Below are positions 8,723 to 17,109 of a DNA stretch of 64,000 nucleotides, one piece after another. The translations under genes were made by a program, and so were the position numbers. Below the pieces are notes generated by a model. It had not been told where the DNA came from and made no database searches. It saw only the letters and a program-made list of their open reading frames with translations. Position 1 is the first letter of the stretch. Each line of letters starts with the position of its first letter. Origin of the DNA: Acetobacter thailandicus (GTDB taxonomy: Bacteria; Pseudomonadota; Alphaproteobacteria; Acetobacterales; Acetobacteraceae); contig NZ_WOSV01000006.1 of NCBI RefSeq assembly GCF_011516655.1, positions 100,481-164,480 of the forward strand. The letters run 5' to 3'.

Positions 8723-9876
8723 CCCTTCCGGTAAGTTCCCTCGTTTCTGTTACACCCGGGGTTATCAGCCCCGGTGGCACAGTTAATCTGCTTAATGGCA
8801 TGCTGCTTTCGGCTAATACAGCGCTCGATACGGGGGTAAATGTGTTTACCTCAGCCAGCGCAGTGGCACAGACCTGTGGCGCCTCAGGCGCAGAAGCGCA
8901 GATAGCGGGTGTATATTTCTCAGCCTATACCAATGCGCAGGACCTGCCCTCAAAGCTGTATATTTTTAAGCTGCCCCCAACCCCGGCAGAAAGTGATTAT
9001 GGCACTTATCTCGATCAGGCTGCGGCTGCAGCACCTGACTGGGCTCCGTTTATGTTTGCAACAGAGCCTTCAGCAACAGCAAAAAATAAAATTCGGACAT
9101 GGATGGCCGCAAACCCTAACCGCTACTGGGGTATCATTCCTGACTCTGATGAGACTATTCTGACAACCGGGGTAACATCCTCTTTCGGGGCGACCGTTAA
9201 AGCACAGAAGACCCCGGGCCTGACCTGCCTGTGTAACACCGATGGCAGTGGTATTCTGGCCGCAGCTTTATGCCTTGGGTGGGCTGCAAGCCTTAACCCC
9301 CGGCGCACGGGCGGGCGCACCACACTGATGTTTCGTAATAACGGGGCTGTAACAGCGGCGGATATTACCGCTGCTCAGGCTGTTAACCTGCTTGCAAATG
9401 GTTACAGCTTTTATGGCAGCTACAAAACATCTGACAGCACCTTTAATTTTATCAATAACGGTGCTGTCAGTGGTGAGTTCGCCTGGGCTGACAGCTACAT
9501 TAATCAGATATGGATGAATGCAGCTTTCCAGTCTGACCTGGTTACACTCCTCACCTCGGTTGGCCAGATTCCCTATACCACAAAAGGAGATTCTCTGATC
9601 TCGACAGCGGTGCAGAGCACGATAGATACCGCCGTATCATTCGGGGCTGTTCAGCCTAATGTCACGCTGTCAGCCAGTCAGGTGCAGACAGTTAATGCAC
9701 AGGCAGGCCGCACGATTGATGATGTGCTCTCAACCCGTGGCTGGTACCTGCTGCCTGGTGCGTCAGCGGCGTCTGCCAGTGTGCGGGCCAGCCGCGGGGC
9801 TGTGGCCGGGCGTTTCTTCTACACAGATGGTGAGTCTGTGCAGTCCATCTCTCTGGCATCTGTCGAGGTTCAGTGA
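8719..9876 (+). CDS. Contractile tail sheath protein, DUF3383 family
   Basis: This 385-residue protein is the sheath subunit that contracts to drive the tube through the envelope. DUF3383 hallmarks include LPVSSLVSVTPGVIS at the start, GVYFSAYTNAQDLPSKLYIFKLP, SYINQIWMNAAFQSDLVTLLTSVGQIPYTTKGDSLI (IPY and G-D near the C-terminal domain) and GWYLLPG near the end. It shows that the particle had a myovirus-like tail. ATG 8719 overlaps the previous stop. Length is typical. Confidence 0.85.
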   Translation: MTLPVSSLVSVTPGVISPGGTVNLLNGMLLSANTALDTGVNVFTSASAVAQTCGASGAEAQIAGVYFSAYTNAQDLPSKLYIFKLPPTPAESDYGTYLDQAAAAAPDWAPFMFATEPSATAKNKIRTWMAANPNRYWGIIPDSDETILTTGVTSSFGATVKAQKTPGLTCLCNTDGSGILAAALCLGWAASLNPRRTGGRTTLMFRNNGAVTAADITAAQAVNLLANGYSFYGSYKTSDSTFNFINNGAVSGEFAWADSYINQIWMNAAFQSDLVTLLTSVGQIPYTTKGDSLISTAVQSTIDTAVSFGAVQPNVTLSASQVQTVNAQAGRTIDDVLSTRGWYLLPGASAASASVRASRGAVAGRFFYTDGESVQSISLASVEVQ

Positions 9877-9878
9877 AC

Positions 9879-10316
9879 ATGTCTGATTATGATATTACAG
9901 CCGCTAACTCGGTTTTTACTATTACGGTGCCAGGGCTGTACAATGCCCCTGTAACCCTTGAAAATTATGCGGCTGACCGTGCATTTGAAACCGATGCCCG
10001 TGAGCTGGCAGAAACCGCGATGAGCATAGATGGCTACCTCAATGCCGGGTGGATCCCCAACCCGGTGATGCAGACTATCTCGCTCGCTGCGAATAGTGAG
10101 AGCGCTCTGGTATTTGAAGGGATCGCCATGGCGCAGGACTCCCGCCGGGGGCTTTATCGCCTTGGGGCTGAAATTCAGCTGCCTTCTATCGGGCGCAAAT
10201 ATACCATGGTGCGGGGCCTGCTGCGCTCACTTGTCAGTGTGCCGGGGGCGCGACGTGTGCTTGAGGCCCGGCATTTTGAAATTATGTGGGAGCGCGTGCT
10301 GCCAGCCGCCATTTAA
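9879..10316 (+). CDS. Phage tail tube-like protein (KPP10_ORF10 type)
   Basis: The protein has 145 residues and starts at ATG 9879 (a GTG at 9873 adds two). Its text SVFTITVPGLYNAPVTLENYAADRAFETDARELAETAMSIDGYLNAGWIPNPVMQTISLAANSES matches tube proteins that follow DUF3383 sheaths. These polymerise into the inner rigid tube. A non-coding 54 bp separates it from the chaperone gene. The family call is by recalled pattern plus gene order. Confidence 0.75.
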   Translation: MSDYDITAANSVFTITVPGLYNAPVTLENYAADRAFETDARELAETAMSIDGYLNAGWIPNPVMQTISLAANSESALVFEGIAMAQDSRRGLYRLGAEIQLPSIGRKYTMVRGLLRSLVSVPGARRVLEARHFEIMWERVLPAAI

Positions 10317-10370
10317 TAATTCTGCTTACTGATAAAACAGACTGTGCACAGAAAAGGTTTTGTTCAGCGC

Positions 10371-10829
10371 ATGAAAACTCTGGATTATACGCATGCCCGC
10401 GAGGGCGCAGATAATGGCAAACAGTTTCATTTAACCCGGATGGATGCGTTTAGTGCTGACCAGTGGGCGCGCCATTGCCTTCAGGCTGCAATAAGAGGTG
10501 GTGCCAGGGTAGGGGCCGATATGGCGCAAAGCGGTATGGCCGGGCTGGCCTCACTGGGGATAGAGATTTTTGGCTTTATGGATGAAGCTGACCTGGACAG
10601 GGCCCTTGAGCGGCTGATGCGCTGTGTCAGCCTGCGGCCAGACCCGTCAAACCCGTCTTTAAGCCGGCCTGTGCTTGCCTCAGATTTTGAAGAGCCGGAA
10701 ACACTCGGCATGGTGCGCTCTGAGGTGTTTAAACTGCATGTGGGTTTTTTACTGGCCGCTGCACACCTGCTTTTCCCCGTTGTGGCGGCCCTTTTGTCAG
10801 AACCGGCACAGAGCCCGTCAGCTGCGTAA
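10371..10829 (+). CDS. Phage tail assembly chaperone, upstream frame
   Basis: 152 residues from ATG 10371 (GTG 10344 is an alternative). Chaperones of this type coat the tape measure while the tube assembles. It is mostly helical, with an Ala/Gly-rich centre and a Leu-rich C-terminus. The 0-frame ends at 10829. Inside its last ~85 bases lies a T TTT TTA heptamer, and the -1 frame opens at 10733 and runs on to 11014. The gene therefore very probably makes both a short and a frameshifted long product, as in other contractile and lambdoid phages. Confidence 0.75.
   Translation: MKTLDYTHAREGADNGKQFHLTRMDAFSADQWARHCLQAAIRGGARVGADMAQSGMAGLASLGIEIFGFMDEADLDRALERLMRCVSLRPDPSNPSLSRPVLASDFEEPETLGMVRSEVFKLHVGFLLAAAHLLFPVVAALLSEPAQSPSAA
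10745..10790 (+). promoter_or_regulatory. Programmed -1 frameshift signal: slippery heptamer plus stem
   Basis: T TTT TTA lies at 10745-10751 in the correct phase of the 0-frame (GGT TTT TTA). Bases 10754-10763 can pair with 10781-10790 (GGCCGCTGCA with TGTGGCGGCC, two G-U pairs), leaving a 17-base loop. The spacer of two bases is short, but it becomes about five if the first three pairs are melted by the ribosome. Downstream rather than upstream stimulators fit -1 shifting. Confidence 0.65.
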
Positions 10830-11014
10830 ATCTTTCGGCTGCTCTGGCCGCTGTTATCGGCAGTGGTCTTGCAACATTGCATGAGCTGCAAACGGTTTAT
10901 GACAGTGAAGACCTTTATCTTCTCCTTGAAATTACCTCTGTCAGAAACTGGAACAGCGCACAGGCCGCGGCAGAAGCACAGCGCCGCGCCGCCGGTGACT
11001 CCCGCGCATTTTAG
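10745..11014 (+). CDS. Tail assembly chaperone -1 frame extension (made by frameshift)
   Basis: In the -1 frame an open stretch starts after a TAA at 10730 and ends at TAG 11012-11014. It has no convincing start codon, yet it encodes a protein-like sequence: LSAALAAVIGSGLATLHELQTVYDSEDLYLLLEITSVRNWNSAQAAAEAQRRAAG. The 'tVYD.EDLY.LLEI..VRN.N' part is like second chaperone ORFs of contractile phages. If read through the slip at 10745-10751 from ATG 10371, the fusion has 214 residues. It ends 15 bp before the tape measure start. No standalone gene model would find it. Confidence 0.7.
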   Translation, partial: FFTGRCTPAFPRCGGPFVRTGTEPVSCVNLSAALAAVIGSGLATLHELQTVYDSEDLYLLLEITSVRNWNSAQAAAEAQRRAAGDSRAF

Positions 11015-11029
11015 AGAAGGAAGACCATT

Positions 11030-12052
11030 GTGGCTGACACTGTGCTTGATGAGCTGGTTATTCGCCTGGGGCTTGATACATCTGCGCTTCAGGGCGGTGC
11101 CCGCACGGCCCTGAACACGCTTGATACGCTTGAGGCCCGCAGCCGCTCTGTTTCTGCCCATATGGGGGCTTCGCTCTCGCAGACACAGCGTGAGGTACTG
11201 GGCCTTATGGGGGTTATAACCGGTGGGCGCGGTCTTTCTGCAGTGCTCGGGCTGCCGGCGGATTCATCTTCCTCCTCTGCTGGCAGACGGGCAGGTCGCG
11301 GGGCCGCTGACAGGGGGCGTGTGTCACAGTCCTCTCTGGCTGCGTTTTACCGTGCCACACCCCCCGGGGCTGAAAGTGGTGTGTGGTCAGCTGGTTTGCC
11401 CCGCACACAGGCTTTTATGTCTCGTACACAGGTTTCTGCCCCGCAGGCTGAGAGAGAACGCCCGCGCACGGCGGCAGTGCACACAGCGGCAGAGCGGCCG
11501 GTCAGGGTATTGGCCCCGGCTGGCAGGTCAGAGGCTGCACGGGTGCGCGGGCCGGATGTGGCGCAGCCCTCCTTCGTGCAGAATATTACTCATAATGTGC
11601 GCACCGGGCAGCAGTATGTGCTGATGGTGCGTCAGCTACCCCTGCCTCGGCCTGTGTCTCTGCCTGTGCAGAGTGCCCCGGCACGCGCAGAGCGTTCAGC
11701 CCCGGCAGTGCATGAGACGGAGGGAAATCATACGCTGACCGTGCTTTCAGGGGGGGCAGTTCACCCTGAGTATGCAGGCAGAGCAGAACAGAGAGGCCGC
11801 CCTGTCAGTATGATGACAGAGGGCCCGGCTCTTTCATCAGCTTATGGTCGTTCAGCTCCGCTGATGCAGGCGGCAACAGTGTCACCTGTCGCTCTGGCCA
11901 CGCCGGCAGTGACCCGCAACACAACACATATCGGGCCGGTGACGATTTCGGCTCCCTCGGGCAACGCTGATGAGATCGCTCAGGCACTGCAGCGCCTTGG
12001 CGAAGGCAGCAGTCAGACTCTTGCCGGGCTTTCAACACTGGGTTCTGTCTGA
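11030..12052 (+). CDS. Short phage tail tape measure protein
   Basis: 340 residues from GTG 11030, with AGAGAAGGAAG upstream. The N-terminus DTVLDELVIRLGLDTSALQGGARTALNTLDTLEARS is typical of tape measures, and the C-terminus THIGPVTISAPSGNADEIAQALQRLGEGSSQTLAGL fits their ends. It sits exactly between chaperone and Dit-like genes. The middle (about 70-280) is low-complexity, Ala/Arg/Ser/Pro rich, with no hydrophobic segment. Most tape measures are much longer and carry membrane-active stretches. Taken at roughly 1.5 Angstrom per residue, the tail would be only about 50 nm. It may be an internally deleted gene. Confidence 0.7.
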   Translation: MADTVLDELVIRLGLDTSALQGGARTALNTLDTLEARSRSVSAHMGASLSQTQREVLGLMGVITGGRGLSAVLGLPADSSSSSAGRRAGRGAADRGRVSQSSLAAFYRATPPGAESGVWSAGLPRTQAFMSRTQVSAPQAERERPRTAAVHTAAERPVRVLAPAGRSEAARVRGPDVAQPSFVQNITHNVRTGQQYVLMVRQLPLPRPVSLPVQSAPARAERSAPAVHETEGNHTLTVLSGGAVHPEYAGRAEQRGRPVSMMTEGPALSSAYGRSAPLMQAATVSPVALATPAVTRNTTHIGPVTISAPSGNADEIAQALQRLGEGSSQTLAGLSTLGSV

Positions 12053-12083
12053 TCTTTCTTTCTGGTACAGGGGTTTTTGATTT

Positions 12084-12854
12084 ATGGTTATGTTCCCCGT
12101 TGCGTTACCTCAGGTCTGGTCTGTGCCCGAAACTGCGGGTGTACCGGCTTTGCGCGGGCGGTCTGCCTGGCAGGGTGTCAGGGCCGCGGCTTCTGTCACG
12201 GCAGGGCAGGTGCTCAATGACCTGCTGGTCAGCCAGAGTGCTGGTCAGTGGGGTATTTTTTCAGCCACAGGTGACAGGGTGCTCTCTGCTGCCCGTGTGA
12301 TGTCTGTTGCAACAGACAGCCGCAGCCGGGTGGCCACTGCTCCGCTCGAAGGGGGCGGGTTTATGTCTTACAGCAAGGTGGAGGAGCCCTGTATACACCG
12401 GGTGCAGATGGTGTGTGACGGCACTGAAACCGGGCTTGGGGCTATGTTGTCTGATATGGTGCTGCCAAAAGCGTTGCTTGATGCTGGTGGTGCCGGCGAG
12501 GTGTATGTACGTAAAGTGTTTTTTGAAACACTTGAAAGTCTGAAAAAAGATTTATCGCTTTATACGGTTATTACTCCTGAGCGAAAATACAGCCCGGTTA
12601 ATGTCACGGGCTGTCGCTGGCTGCGTGACAGTCGCCACGGTATTACTATGCCGGTGGTCGAAATTACGTTGCAGGAGATACGCCAGGCAGCTGCTCCGTC
12701 GTTCACCTCATCGCGCATGCCAGAAGGGCAGTCCGTGCAGTATGGAGGCATGGTACCTGTCAGCACGATGTCCTCTTTCCCGCGTCAGAACTTTTTCTCC
12801 CGTCTGACAGGCGGGCTTTCTGACACGCTCTCTGTGACGGATTTTATTTTATGA
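12084..12854 (+). CDS. Dit-like phage tail/baseplate protein
   Basis: The 256-residue product has the N-terminal Dit-like pattern of myovirus baseplates: SRVATAPLEGGGFMSYSKVEEPCIHRVQMVCDG, then LYTVITPERKYSPVNVTGCRWLRDSRHGITMPVVEITLQEIRQA. Such proteins join the tube end to the hub. ATG 12084 is used; ATG 12090 is also possible. It overlaps the plug gene by 4 bp. Confidence 0.75.
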   Translation: MVMFPVALPQVWSVPETAGVPALRGRSAWQGVRAAASVTAGQVLNDLLVSQSAGQWGIFSATGDRVLSAARVMSVATDSRSRVATAPLEGGGFMSYSKVEEPCIHRVQMVCDGTETGLGAMLSDMVLPKALLDAGGAGEVYVRKVFFETLESLKKDLSLYTVITPERKYSPVNVTGCRWLRDSRHGITMPVVEITLQEIRQAAAPSFTSSRMPEGQSVQYGGMVPVSTMSSFPRQNFFSRLTGGLSDTLSVTDFIL

Positions 12855-13201
12855 GCAGCGAACAGAATACGTCAGAACGCCTGGCAGAAAGCCTTACAAA
12901 AGCATCGGTTATTCCTCTTGAGGCTGTGCCGGCACAGATGCTGAAAGTTTCTTTGTCAGGCAGCATGATGCAGATAACCCTGCGCCAGCGCAGCACGGGG
13001 CTTTATGCCGATATATGGCTGGGGCAGACCGCTGTGCTCTCGGGCGTATTATGTCAGAACCTGACCTGGCTTGTGCGTGACCAGGCTGCCGGCCTGCCAG
13101 GTGATTTCACCTTTTTCGATACAAAGGGTTTGCAAAACCCCGACAGCACAGGCCTGGGCAGCCGTTTTATGCTGATGTATTATGAACGGTGGCCGTCATG
13201 A
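12851..13201 (+). CDS. Phage baseplate plug protein
   Basis: This 116-residue protein has the pattern of the baseplate plug family: VIPLEAVPAQMLKVSLSGSMMQITLRQRSTGLYADIWLGQTAVLSGVLCQN...GDFTFFDTKGLQNPDSTGLGSRFMLMYY. 'IPL-A-P-Q' at the start and 'LGSRF-L-Y' at the end are characteristic. Start and stop both overlap neighbours by 4 bp, so it is coupled to the Dit-like and hub genes. Confidence 0.75.
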   Translation: MSSEQNTSERLAESLTKASVIPLEAVPAQMLKVSLSGSMMQITLRQRSTGLYADIWLGQTAVLSGVLCQNLTWLVRDQAAGLPGDFTFFDTKGLQNPDSTGLGSRFMLMYYERWPS

Positions 13202-14157
13202 CCGCTCTGGCTATGCTCAGCGCCGGGCAGAAAACAACCTTTGTGTCACGCGGGCTGGTGGTGACCTTTCGCATGGGTGGCAACGGGTTCGGGGCTGCGG
13301 GGCAGGATGTGGTCACACTTACCGGGCTGCGTGTCACGGCAGATATTGTGCAGGCCCGCTTTCCCGCCGCAGAAATCGCCACACTGCGACTTGAGGGTGT
13401 GAATGCTGACCTGATGAACCGTCTGAGCCTGATGGTCCCTGATATTTTTTATCAGAGCATCAGCGAAGTTCTGATCGAGGTGCAGGAGGGGCAGAGCGTG
13501 CCGGTGCTGGTTTTTCGTGGCGGGGTAACCCTCGCTTACGCTGACTACCGCCAGGCGCCTGAGAGCGCTTTTATGGTGCAGGCTCTCTCAACGGCTTTGC
13601 CCAATGCTATGCCTGCCACACCAACGGCGTTTAAGGGGGCTGTGCAGGCGGCCACTTTATTGCAGACAATTGCACAAAAAGCCGGGCTGACATTTGTTAA
13701 TCATGGTGTTGAAGCCACATTTTATAATCCGTACCTTGATGGCAGCCCGGGCCAGCAGATTGCCCGCTGCCTTGAGGCTGTGCCTGTGCGTGCCGGGCTG
13801 GGGCGGGGGCAGCTTTCTGTCTGGCCTTCTGAGGTTACAGGTACCGGTACATCTGCGGCCTCTGCCGGGCAGCAGAGTGATGCAGCTGTAGCGGTTTCGG
13901 CCGCAACCGGGCTGGTGGGTTATCCCTCCTGGTCAGCGGGGGGGCTGTCAGCCCGTATGCTGTTTAGCGCACAAATCGGTTTTAACACGCTTATTGCGCT
14001 GCAAAGCCGGTATCAGCCAGCAGGCCAGGGCAATGTGTCAGAGGCAGAGAATGGCCCCGTTGGTTTGTGGCGCGTGATTAAAGCTCATCATTTTTTGCAA
14101 AGCGAAGTGCCCGGTGGTGGCTGGTTTACCGACATTATCGCGCAGGCGGTGCGTTAA
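13198..14157 (+). CDS. Phage baseplate hub protein (gp27/gpD-like)
   Basis: 319 residues from ATG 13198, which overlaps the previous stop (ATGA). Beta-rich N-terminal half with FRGGVTLAYADYRQAPESAFMVQALSTALPNAMP, then FKGAVQAATLLQTIAQKAGLTFVNHGVEATFYNPYLDGSPGQQIARCLEAVPVRAGLGRGQLSVWP. The last segment resembles the LysM-like/hub part of gpD and gp27 proteins. It forms the ring that carries the spike encoded by the next gene. The family call is moderate; the place in the order is strong. Confidence 0.7.
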   Translation: MTALAMLSAGQKTTFVSRGLVVTFRMGGNGFGAAGQDVVTLTGLRVTADIVQARFPAAEIATLRLEGVNADLMNRLSLMVPDIFYQSISEVLIEVQEGQSVPVLVFRGGVTLAYADYRQAPESAFMVQALSTALPNAMPATPTAFKGAVQAATLLQTIAQKAGLTFVNHGVEATFYNPYLDGSPGQQIARCLEAVPVRAGLGRGQLSVWPSEVTGTGTSAASAGQQSDAAVAVSAATGLVGYPSWSAGGLSARMLFSAQIGFNTLIALQSRYQPAGQGNVSEAENGPVGLWRVIKAHHFLQSEVPGGGWFTDIIAQAVR

Positions 14158-14205
14158 CGCAGTCATACCCTGCCTTTGCCTCCTTTTTCAGGATGGATGC
14201 TTTTT

Positions 14206-14865
14206 ATGAGTTCTTCTTTCTCCTCCTCACTTTATCCGGTTTTTCATCGTGCTGATGCTGCGGCATCTGACTTTAATGCGCTTAATGCTGTTGTGGCACG
14301 TCTGCTCTCGACACGGCGCACCGTTATGCTGGTGCAGGTTTGTGCCGTGTCAGGCACAGGGCTGGAGCCGGTTGGTTTTGTTGATGTGCAGCCTATGGTG
14401 CACCAGCAAAATGCAGCAGGGCAGGTGACCCCTCATGGTGTGGTGTTTCAGGTGCCCTATTTTCGCCTGCAGGGCGGCATACGCGCGGTGATCACTGACC
14501 CGGTGGTGGGGGATATCGGCCTGGCACTGGTGGCAGACCGTGACAGTTTTAATGTTAAAACCGCACGGGCGGCGGCGGCACCGGGCTCTTTCAGGCAGCA
14601 TAATATAGCCGATGCACTTTACCTGGGGGGTTTTCTCAATGCGGCCCCCCGGGAATATATCTGGATGAACGAAAGCGGTATCAGCATCAAAACAGAAGGC
14701 ACGTTTTCGGTAAATGCACAGAATGTCGAGATTACCGGCGGGGTGTCTGTCAAAGGTGACCTCAGTGTCTCGGGCGATGTGACCGGCCGGGGTATTTCTT
14801 TATCGCAGCATACGCATCCAGGTGTGCAGCCCGGGGCAGGGCAGACCGGCACACCGGTTGGTTAA
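14206..14865 (+). CDS. Baseplate central spike protein (gp138/gpV-like)
   Basis: 219 residues from ATG 14206 (AGGATGG upstream). The N-terminal OB-fold part (residues ~10-125) resembles Gp138/gpV spikes: VQVCAVSGTGLEPVGFVDVQPMV, GVVFQVPYFRLQGG, IVTDP-like ITDPVVGDIGLALVADRD. A beta-helical part follows (GISIKTEGTFSVNAQNVEITGGVSVKGDLSVSGDV). The end, SQHTHPGVQPGAGQTGTPVG, contains the H-x-H motif that binds iron at spike tips of P2-like phages. It pierces the outer membrane on contraction. Confidence 0.8.
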   Translation: MSSSFSSSLYPVFHRADAAASDFNALNAVVARLLSTRRTVMLVQVCAVSGTGLEPVGFVDVQPMVHQQNAAGQVTPHGVVFQVPYFRLQGGIRAVITDPVVGDIGLALVADRDSFNVKTARAAAAPGSFRQHNIADALYLGGFLNAAPREYIWMNESGISIKTEGTFSVNAQNVEITGGVSVKGDLSVSGDVTGRGISLSQHTHPGVQPGAGQTGTPVG

Positions 14866-14925
14866 CCGTGTGCAGTATTATCTGCTGTTTTTATAAAATA
14901 TCAGAGCATGACAGGAACTCATGAC

Positions 14926-15297
14926 ATGGATGAGGAAAGCACAACCGGTGCACTGTTGCTTGATGCAGCCACCTGGGACCTTGTGATTGATGCACAGGGC
15001 AACATTGCCCAGGCAGCGGCCCCTTATGCCATCGTGCAGAATGTGGCGTGTGCTGTCAGGGTTTTTCTGGGGGAGTGCTGGTACAACACGGCACTGGGCC
15101 TGCCCTATCTTGAGCATGTTCTGGGGCGCAGTCAGTCTGTTGCTCTTTTTCGTTCAGATGTCGAGCAGGTGGCCCGCACGGTGCAGGGTGTCTCGCGCGC
15201 GGTGTGCGTGCTGACTGACATAAGCCCGCAGCGCCGCCTCTCTGGCATTATTCAGCTCGCTCTTGAAGATGGAACCCGGACCAGTGTCAGCTTCTAG
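14926..15297 (+). CDS. Baseplate wedge protein, gp25/gpW-like
   Basis: 123 residues from ATG 14926, which has AGGAA about 8 bases upstream; ATG 14908 is an alternative. The text TWDLVIDAQGNIAQAAAPYAIVQNVACAVRVFLGECWYNTALGLPYLEHVLGR matches gp25-like wedges (D--GNI-----Y-I-Q-V----R-F-GE--Y---G-PY---). These start sheath assembly at the baseplate. The next gene begins inside it by about 28 bp. Confidence 0.75.
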   Translation: MDEESTTGALLLDAATWDLVIDAQGNIAQAAAPYAIVQNVACAVRVFLGECWYNTALGLPYLEHVLGRSQSVALFRSDVEQVARTVQGVSRAVCVLTDISPQRRLSGIIQLALEDGTRTSVSF

Positions 15298-16525
15298 CAC
15301 CACACAACAGACCAGTTATGGCACGACTTCGGTGCCAGCCCCCCGCCTGAGCAGCTCTGGCTTTGTTATGCCTCAGGAGGCAGAAGTGCTCGCCGGAGTT
15401 TTAGCTGATATTAATGCAGCTTTTGGTAACCAGCTCAGCCTGAGCCTTTCAACCCCGCAGGGGCAGCTTGCTGTGTCTATGACCGCCATTCTGGGCGATG
15501 CATATGACCAGTTCCTGGCTGTGGCCAATGGCGTTGACCCCGCGCGTGCCACAGGCCGTATGCAGGATGCTATCGGGCGGCTGTATTTTATGACCCGTCA
15601 GCCCGCAACAGCCACTGTTGTGGCGTGTGTATGTACGGGCACATCGGGCACGGTTATACCGCAGGGCAGCCTTGTCCAGGATACCTCTGGCAACAGCTAT
15701 GCCGCGAGTGCGGCTATTACACTTGATGAAACAGGCACTGCCACCGGTAATTTTGTCTGCACTGTAGCGGGCGAAACGGCCTGCCCGGCGCAGAGTATTC
15801 GCCTCAGCCAGGCGCTAAACGGCTGGGCAACGGTTACTAACCCTGTGGCAGGGGTTACGGGGCGCAACACAGAGGGGCGTATTGCTTTTGAGCGCCGCCG
15901 CCAGGTGTCTGTCTCGCTTAATTCAGTGGGGGTTAATAATGCTATTCAGGCCAGTGTGCAGGCTGTACCTGGCGTGCTTGACGCATATGTAACAGACAAC
16001 AGCACCGGCAGTGCTGTAACGATAAAAGGGGTCACTCTGGCGGCGCATAGTGTTTATGTGTGTGTCAGTGGCGGCAGTGACGATGCTGTGGCCCGCGCTA
16101 TTCTGAGCAAAAAGCCACCAGGTTGTGCTTATACCGGTACAACGCAGGTGCAGGTAAGCGATACAGATACAGCTTATAGCAAAGCGCCTGTTTATAACGT
16201 CAGTTTTCAGCGCGCAAAGCCGGTCGCTGTGTATGTAAATGTGAAACTTTCCTCCTCCCTTCAGGTGCCCGCTGATGTGCAGACCCAGGTGCGCAAGGCT
16301 GTTCTGGCTTCATTTCTGGGGCTTGATGGCGGCGCACGCGCAGGGATAGGCAGCGTCATTTATGCCAGTCGTTTTTACAGTTCTGTTGCGGCTCTGGGCA
16401 GCTGGGCACAGATTATCGATATTACAGCCGGCCCGACTGCTGACCCGACAGCTATCAGCATGGCACTCAGCATTGATCAGATCCCGGTGCTGGAAGCAAA
16501 AAATATCAGTGTGGAGCTGGCCTGA
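15269..16525 (+). CDS. Baseplate J-like protein
   Basis: 418 residues from ATG 15269 (TTG 15263 is possible). It carries the J-like pattern: LADINAAFGNQLSLSLSTPQGQLAVSMTAILGDAYDQFLAVANGVDPARATGRMQDAIGRLYFMTRQPATATVV, GTVIPQGSLVQDTSGNSYA, and NTEGRIAFERRRQVSVSLNSVGVNNAIQASVQAVPGVLDAYVTDNSTG. J proteins form the outer wedge of the baseplate. The stop overlaps the start of the following DUF2612 gene by one base. Confidence 0.85.
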   Translation: MEPGPVSASSTTQQTSYGTTSVPAPRLSSSGFVMPQEAEVLAGVLADINAAFGNQLSLSLSTPQGQLAVSMTAILGDAYDQFLAVANGVDPARATGRMQDAIGRLYFMTRQPATATVVACVCTGTSGTVIPQGSLVQDTSGNSYAASAAITLDETGTATGNFVCTVAGETACPAQSIRLSQALNGWATVTNPVAGVTGRNTEGRIAFERRRQVSVSLNSVGVNNAIQASVQAVPGVLDAYVTDNSTGSAVTIKGVTLAAHSVYVCVSGGSDDAVARAILSKKPPGCAYTGTTQVQVSDTDTAYSKAPVYNVSFQRAKPVAVYVNVKLSSSLQVPADVQTQVRKAVLASFLGLDGGARAGIGSVIYASRFYSSVAALGSWAQIIDITAGPTADPTAISMALSIDQIPVLEAKNISVELA

Positions 16526-17109
16526 TGCAACATTATGAACAGACCATTTTGTCGCAGTATGCGTGTTCTCCCTCACTGACCACGCTGATTGACGCTTGGA
16601 ACCAGATGACAGACCCGCAGGCACTGGTGAACAGATGGTTTGATAATATCTGGAACATCGAAACCGCCCAGGGTTATGGCCTTGATGTCTGGGGGCGTAT
16701 TGTGGGTGTCAGCCGGGTGCTGCGGGTGGCAACCGGCACGTTTTTAGGCTTTCTTGAAGCAAATGACCTGACGGAAGAACCTTTTAACACCGCCCCCTGG
16801 TATCAGGACTATGCTGCCACTGATAACCACCGTCTTTCTGACAGCGGATATCGCCAGCTTATTTATGCCAAAGCACTTGCGAATATCACCGATTGTTCGG
16901 TTTTCTCGCTCAATAAAATCCTCATGATGCTGTTTGCCGGCCAGGGTGATGCCTGGGTGGAGGAAAGCGGCATTATGGCCATGCGGTATGTTTTTAATTT
17001 TACCCCCACACCTCTGCAGATTTCTGTCATTCAGAATGCAGGTGTTCTGCCCCGCCCGGCTGGTGTGACGGTTTCTTATGCGATCAGAGAAGCAGGAGAC
17101 GGAGCATGA
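16525..17109 (+). CDS. DUF2612 baseplate/tail protein
   Basis: 194 residues. Pattern of DUF2612: YEQTILSQYACSPSLTTLIDAWNQMTDPQALVNRWFDNIWNIETAQGYGLDVWGRIVGVSR followed by YRQLIYAKALANITDCSVFSLNKILMMLF. It is the gpI counterpart in DUF3383-type phages and links the wedge to fibres. Coupled to the J-like gene (TGATG) and to the fibre gene (4-bp overlap). Confidence 0.8.
   Translation: MQHYEQTILSQYACSPSLTTLIDAWNQMTDPQALVNRWFDNIWNIETAQGYGLDVWGRIVGVSRVLRVATGTFLGFLEANDLTEEPFNTAPWYQDYAATDNHRLSDSGYRQLIYAKALANITDCSVFSLNKILMMLFAGQGDAWVEESGIMAMRYVFNFTPTPLQISVIQNAGVLPRPAGVTVSYAIREAGDGA

Noticed and set aside
10481..11161. 226-codon minus-strand open frame across the tail chaperone
   Set aside because: It is antisense to two phage genes and the frameshift region and shows no protein-like pattern.
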